Below are positions 6,441 through 8,436 of a stretch of 8,436 nt of DNA, piece by piece; position 1 is the first letter of the stretch; the number at the start of each line of letters is the position of its first letter. This DNA is from Caldifarciminota bacterium. Its GTDB lineage: Bacteria > Hydrothermota > E44-bin80. Made by a program: the position numbers and the translations under genes. The notes beneath the pieces are model-generated. The model was given only the letters and a program-made list of their open reading frames with translations, had not been told where the DNA came from and searched no databases. Where the stretch lies: assembly GCA_023127905.1 (NCBI GenBank), contig JAGMEZ010000085.1, positions 1-8,436 on the forward strand, read 5' to 3'.

Positions 6441-6818
6441 ATGACAAAACAAGAAACTATGATGAATATTCTCGGAAACGGTACAAAATTCAAGGGTAAT
6501 GCAAAAATTGCAGGGAGTTTGAGGATTGATGGAGAATTTGAAGGAGGTATGACGGTTTCAGAAACCCTAATTATCGGTAAAACCGGAAAGATTAAAGGAG
6601 ATATAAAAACTAAAAATTCCATCATTGGAGGATATATTAACGGCAATCTTAAAACCGATGAGAAAGTTGAACTTCAATCAGGAGCTAAGTTCGAAGGTGA
6701 CCTTATTTGCAAAAAGCTGATTATTGAGGATGGTGTTACCTTTGATGGAAATTGCAAAATGTCTGAAACAAAACCTGCAATAGAGCAACAGAAACCTAAA
6801 CACCAAGAAAGAATCTAA
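6441..6818 (+). CDS. Bactofilin (DUF583 beta-helical cytoskeletal protein)
   Basis: Bactofilins polymerise without nucleotide into filaments of stacked right-handed beta-helices and commonly attach to the membrane, positioning wall enzymes or other partners. The 125 residues show the typical glycine-turn repeats about 15-18 apart: GEFEGG (31-36), KIKGDI (50-55), YINGNL (65-70), KFEGDL (83-88) and FDGNC (101-105). These sit in a compact core (about 15-107) between a short N-terminal arm (MTKQETMMNILGNG) and a polar C-terminal tail rich in Lys, Gln and Pro. The length is usual for small bactofilins. ATG 6441 follows AGGAGG by four bases and is preferred over ATG 6459. The gene sits directly behind the M23 hydrolase, so the filament probably recruits or restrains that enzyme. 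The par genes upstream recall Myxococcus, where bactofilins act with ParAB. Identity is strong; partners are inferred. Confidence 0.93.
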   Translation: MTKQETMMNILGNGTKFKGNAKIAGSLRIDGEFEGGMTVSETLIIGKTGKIKGDIKTKNSIIGGYINGNLKTDEKVELQSGAKFEGDLICKKLIIEDGVTFDGNCKMSETKPAIEQQKPKHQERI

Positions 6819-6827
6819 ATAACAAAT

Positions 6828-6862
6828 TATAAATTCGGACAGGGTGGTTCCTGGAATTTATA
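6828..6862 (+). promoter_or_regulatory. RNA hairpin just ahead of the rph ribosome-binding region
   Basis: TATAAATTC (6828-6836) and GAATTTATA (6854-6862) form a perfect 9-bp stem. Inside it, CAGG (6840-6843) pairs with CCTG (6850-6853) around a six-base GTGGTT loop, leaving a GGA bulge on the 5' side. No U-run follows, so it is not an intrinsic terminator in the plus direction. It ends about eight bases before the AAGGAAG that serves as the rph Shine-Dalgarno. A role as an mRNA processing or stability element, or as a translation control element for rph, is inferred from position only. Confidence 0.5.
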
Positions 6863-6883
6863 GAAAGAAAGGAAGATAATACA

Positions 6884-7603
6884 TTGATAAGAAGAAACAG
6901 AACCAATGAGGAGCTAAGACCTCAGGTTGTTACATTAGAATATATCAAAGGCGAAAAATCATCTGTGCTGTATGAAATTGGACTAACAAAAGTTCTTTGT
7001 GTTGCTACTTTACAACAGGGTGTTCCAAAGTTTCTCGAAAGTAAATCAACGGGTTGGATTACAGCAGAATATGGAATGTTACCAAGATGCTCCCCAAACA
7101 GAATTTTCAGGGAAAGGGTAACATTGTCAGGAAGAAGTCAGGAAATTCAGAGATTTATCGGAAGATCGTTGCGAGCTGGCTGCGACCTTTCACTTCTTGA
7201 AGGATACACCATAATAATTGATGTTGACGTAATCCAAGCAGATGGTGGAACGAGAATTGCAGCTATAAATGGCGGAATGATTGCACTCTATATACTGTTC
7301 AGTGAAATGGTGTCAAACGGGCAAATTGAAAAGATGCCTGTTATAAGCCTTATTGGTGCGGTTAGTGTGGGTTCCAAAGATTCAGAGATACTTCTTGACC
7401 CAAATTACAAAGAAGATTCACAGCTGGATGTTGATATGAATATTGTAATGAACGAAGATTTAAAACTCGTTGAGATTAATGCAATAACTGAGGGAACACC
7501 ATTACCAATGGAAGAATTAAACGGTATGCTTTCTCTTGCAAAAAAAGGTATAAAAGAAATTATTCGATTTGAAAGGATGAATTTGTCCCTCGAAATGACG
7601 TAA
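6884..7603 (+). CDS. rph: Ribonuclease PH (tRNA 3' end phosphorolytic exonuclease), somewhat divergent
   Basis: RNase PH removes nucleotides after the CCA end of tRNA precursors by phosphorolysis, working as a hexamer in the cytoplasm. The 239-residue length fits. Signatures are GWITAEYGMLPR (57-68), SGRSQEIQRFIGRSLRA (82-98, phosphate-binding R84), QADGGTR (118-124, T123/R124) and LDPNYKEDSQLDVDMN (171-186) with metal ligands D178 and D184. Departures from the bacterial consensus are visible. The N-terminal DGR is RNR, the DCDV strand is DVDV, GGTRTA is GGTRIA, the loop before SGR is two residues shorter, and the usual QGT near the C terminus is NAI (199-201). Catalytic positions survive, so activity is expected. 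The start is TTG 6884; no ATG or GTG is available nearby, and the family N terminus (R..ELRP) begins here. A GGA-containing Shine-Dalgarno lies ten bases upstream. Confidence 0.9.
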   Translation: MIRRNRTNEELRPQVVTLEYIKGEKSSVLYEIGLTKVLCVATLQQGVPKFLESKSTGWITAEYGMLPRCSPNRIFRERVTLSGRSQEIQRFIGRSLRAGCDLSLLEGYTIIIDVDVIQADGGTRIAAINGGMIALYILFSEMVSNGQIEKMPVISLIGAVSVGSKDSEILLDPNYKEDSQLDVDMNIVMNEDLKLVEINAITEGTPLPMEELNGMLSLAKKGIKEIIRFERMNLSLEMT

Positions 7604-7624
7604 AATTTCCAACCTATAAATTTT
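7602..7624 (+). repeat. AT-only hairpin spanning the rph stop and abutting the rluD start
   Basis: AAAATTT (7602-7608) and AAATTTT (7618-7624) form a 7-bp perfect inverted repeat around the nine-base loop CCAACCTAT. The rph stop codon overlaps its left arm and the rluD ATG begins two bases after its right arm. All pairs are A-T, so the stem is weak and may be coincidental. With no Shine-Dalgarno nearby, it could still modulate rluD translation. Confidence 0.3.
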
Positions 7625-7625
7625 T

Positions 7626-8436
7626 ATGGAAAAGAAAATTGAGAAAAATATTTCTGTAAGACCAGGAAAGGAAACAAGACTTGACAAATATCTTCTTGGA
7701 TTGGGTCTTGGATTATCTCGTTCGAAGATTCAAAAACTAATAGTTAATAACGCTATTTTGATAAACGGCAAACCAGCCAAACAACATCATACTGTTCACT
7801 CAGGTGAATTACTTACTGTTCTTTATGAACAAAAAAAAACTCTTCGTATTGAACCTGAGAATATTCCTGTTGATATTATTTATGAAGATAATTATTTACT
7901 GGTTGTAAATAAGGAAGCCGGCATGGTGGTTCATCCTGCTCGGGGAAATTTACATGGAACCCTGGTAAATGCACTCCTTTATCATACATCAAAAAGTCTT
8001 GCAAAGTCAGATGATTATACAAAACCCGGGGTTATTCATAGAATTGACAAGAATACATCAGGACTTCTTGTATTTGCCAAAACAGAAAGAGTTCATTCAG
8101 AACTTGCACGACAGGTACAGGATAGATCAATGAAAAGGATATATCTTCTATTGGTCTGGGGAGTGCTTCCAACTGATAAGGGAGTAGTTGAAGCACCGAT
8201 TGGTAGAAATACTCTCGATCGTAAAAAGATGAAGGTAACCCCATTTTTATCAAGGAATGCAGTTACGCATTTTAGGGTAATAAAGAGATTTGAGTTAGCT
8301 ACTTATATTCGGGCTCAATTGGAAACGGGAAGAACGCATCAAATCCGTGTCCATTTTTCACATATAGGTTATCCCGTTATCGGAGACCCGGATTATGGAG
8401 GAAGGAGAAAATCAATCCTTGTTGACATTGGTAAAC
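7626..8436 (+). CDS. rluD: RluD/RluA-family 23S rRNA pseudouridine synthase (3' end missing)
   Basis: RluA-family enzymes isomerise uridines to pseudouridine; the RluD type modifies helix 69 of 23S rRNA. The first 270 codons are present, with roughly 30-55 expected beyond the window. An N-terminal S4 RNA-binding domain (about 17-66; TRLDKYLL, SRSKIQKLI and INGKPAK) precedes the synthase domain. The catalytic motif is GVIHRIDKNTSGLLV (135-149) with catalytic D141, a mild variant of HRLDKDTSGL. VVNKEAGMVVHP (93-104) and the RNA-contact motif GRTHQIRVH (235-243) are also typical. ATG 7626 is the only normal start after the in-frame TAA at 7617, yet no Shine-Dalgarno is visible. Translation may rely on an unstructured AT-rich leader or on coupling to rph, whose stop is 22 nt upstream. 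The exact target site (RluD versus RluC/RluA-like) cannot be fixed from sequence, but the S4 domain favours RluD. Confidence 0.92.
   Translation, partial: MEKKIEKNISVRPGKETRLDKYLLGLGLGLSRSKIQKLIVNNAILINGKPAKQHHTVHSGELLTVLYEQKKTLRIEPENIPVDIIYEDNYLLVVNKEAGMVVHPARGNLHGTLVNALLYHTSKSLAKSDDYTKPGVIHRIDKNTSGLLVFAKTERVHSELARQVQDRSMKRIYLLLVWGVLPTDKGVVEAPIGRNTLDRKKMKVTPFLSRNAVTHFRVIKRFELATYIRAQLETGRTHQIRVHFSHIGYPVIGDPDYGGRRKSILVDIGK

Noticed and set aside
6828..6862. Intrinsic terminator after the bactofilin gene
   Set aside because: The hairpin is good but is followed by GAAAGAAAGG rather than a T-run, and rph follows closely on the same strand.
8032..8253. 73-codon reading frame on the minus strand
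   Set aside because: It is antisense to the catalytic domain of rluD, which has clear family motifs on the plus strand.

Overview
The window is an AT-rich piece of a bacterial chromosome with tightly packed genes and two divergent transcription units. Nothing in it looks like a phage, insertion sequence, CRISPR array, tRNA or rRNA. Soj/ParB-type partition genes, a bactofilin, RNase PH with the bacterial GW-TAEY-MLPR signature and an RluD-type pseudouridine synthase all point to Bacteria. The AT bias, the three tandem M42 aminopeptidases and the bactofilin would suit an uncultured or thermophilic lineage (for example the FCB/WOR-3 neighbourhood or Thermotoga-like bacteria), but that placement is a low-confidence inference because no phylogenetic marker is present.

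Left arm (1-674, minus strand): the 5' portion of a type I restriction-modification methyltransferase gene, hsdM, cut off by the window edge after SAM motif I. It has a near-consensus promoter whose predicted start point falls on the ATG, so its mRNA is probably leaderless. Region 675-922 is a 248-base divergent promoter region. The -35 segments of the two opposed promoters share an 11-base identical sequence, and an AT-rich dyad overlaps the parA promoter.

Right arm (923-8436, plus strand): one probable long operon, parA - parB - M42a - M42b - M42c - M23 peptidase - bactofilin - rph - rluD. Several junctions overlap (8, 14 and 4 nt) and the other gaps are 17-65 nt. No intrinsic terminator is visible. 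parA appears to start at CTG, directly behind a perfect AGGAGG. Gene calling restricted to ATG/GTG/TTG would start at TTG 1109 and lose the Walker A ATPase motif.

Functionally the right arm joins chromosome segregation (ParA/ParB), cell-shape machinery (a membrane-anchored M23 peptidoglycan hydrolase next to a bactofilin), peptide turnover (three non-identical M42 peptidases) and RNA maturation (RNase PH, RluD). The most interesting theme is the physical link between ParAB and the M23-bactofilin pair, which resembles the known coupling of bactofilins to ParABS in Myxococcus and to M23 hydrolases in several bacteria. The three M42 enzymes differ at active-site positions and could form mixed or specialised particles. 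I found no wholly new system. The items most worth a second look are the CTG start, the leaderless hsdM, the RNA hairpin before rph, the divergent RNase PH and the M42 trio.
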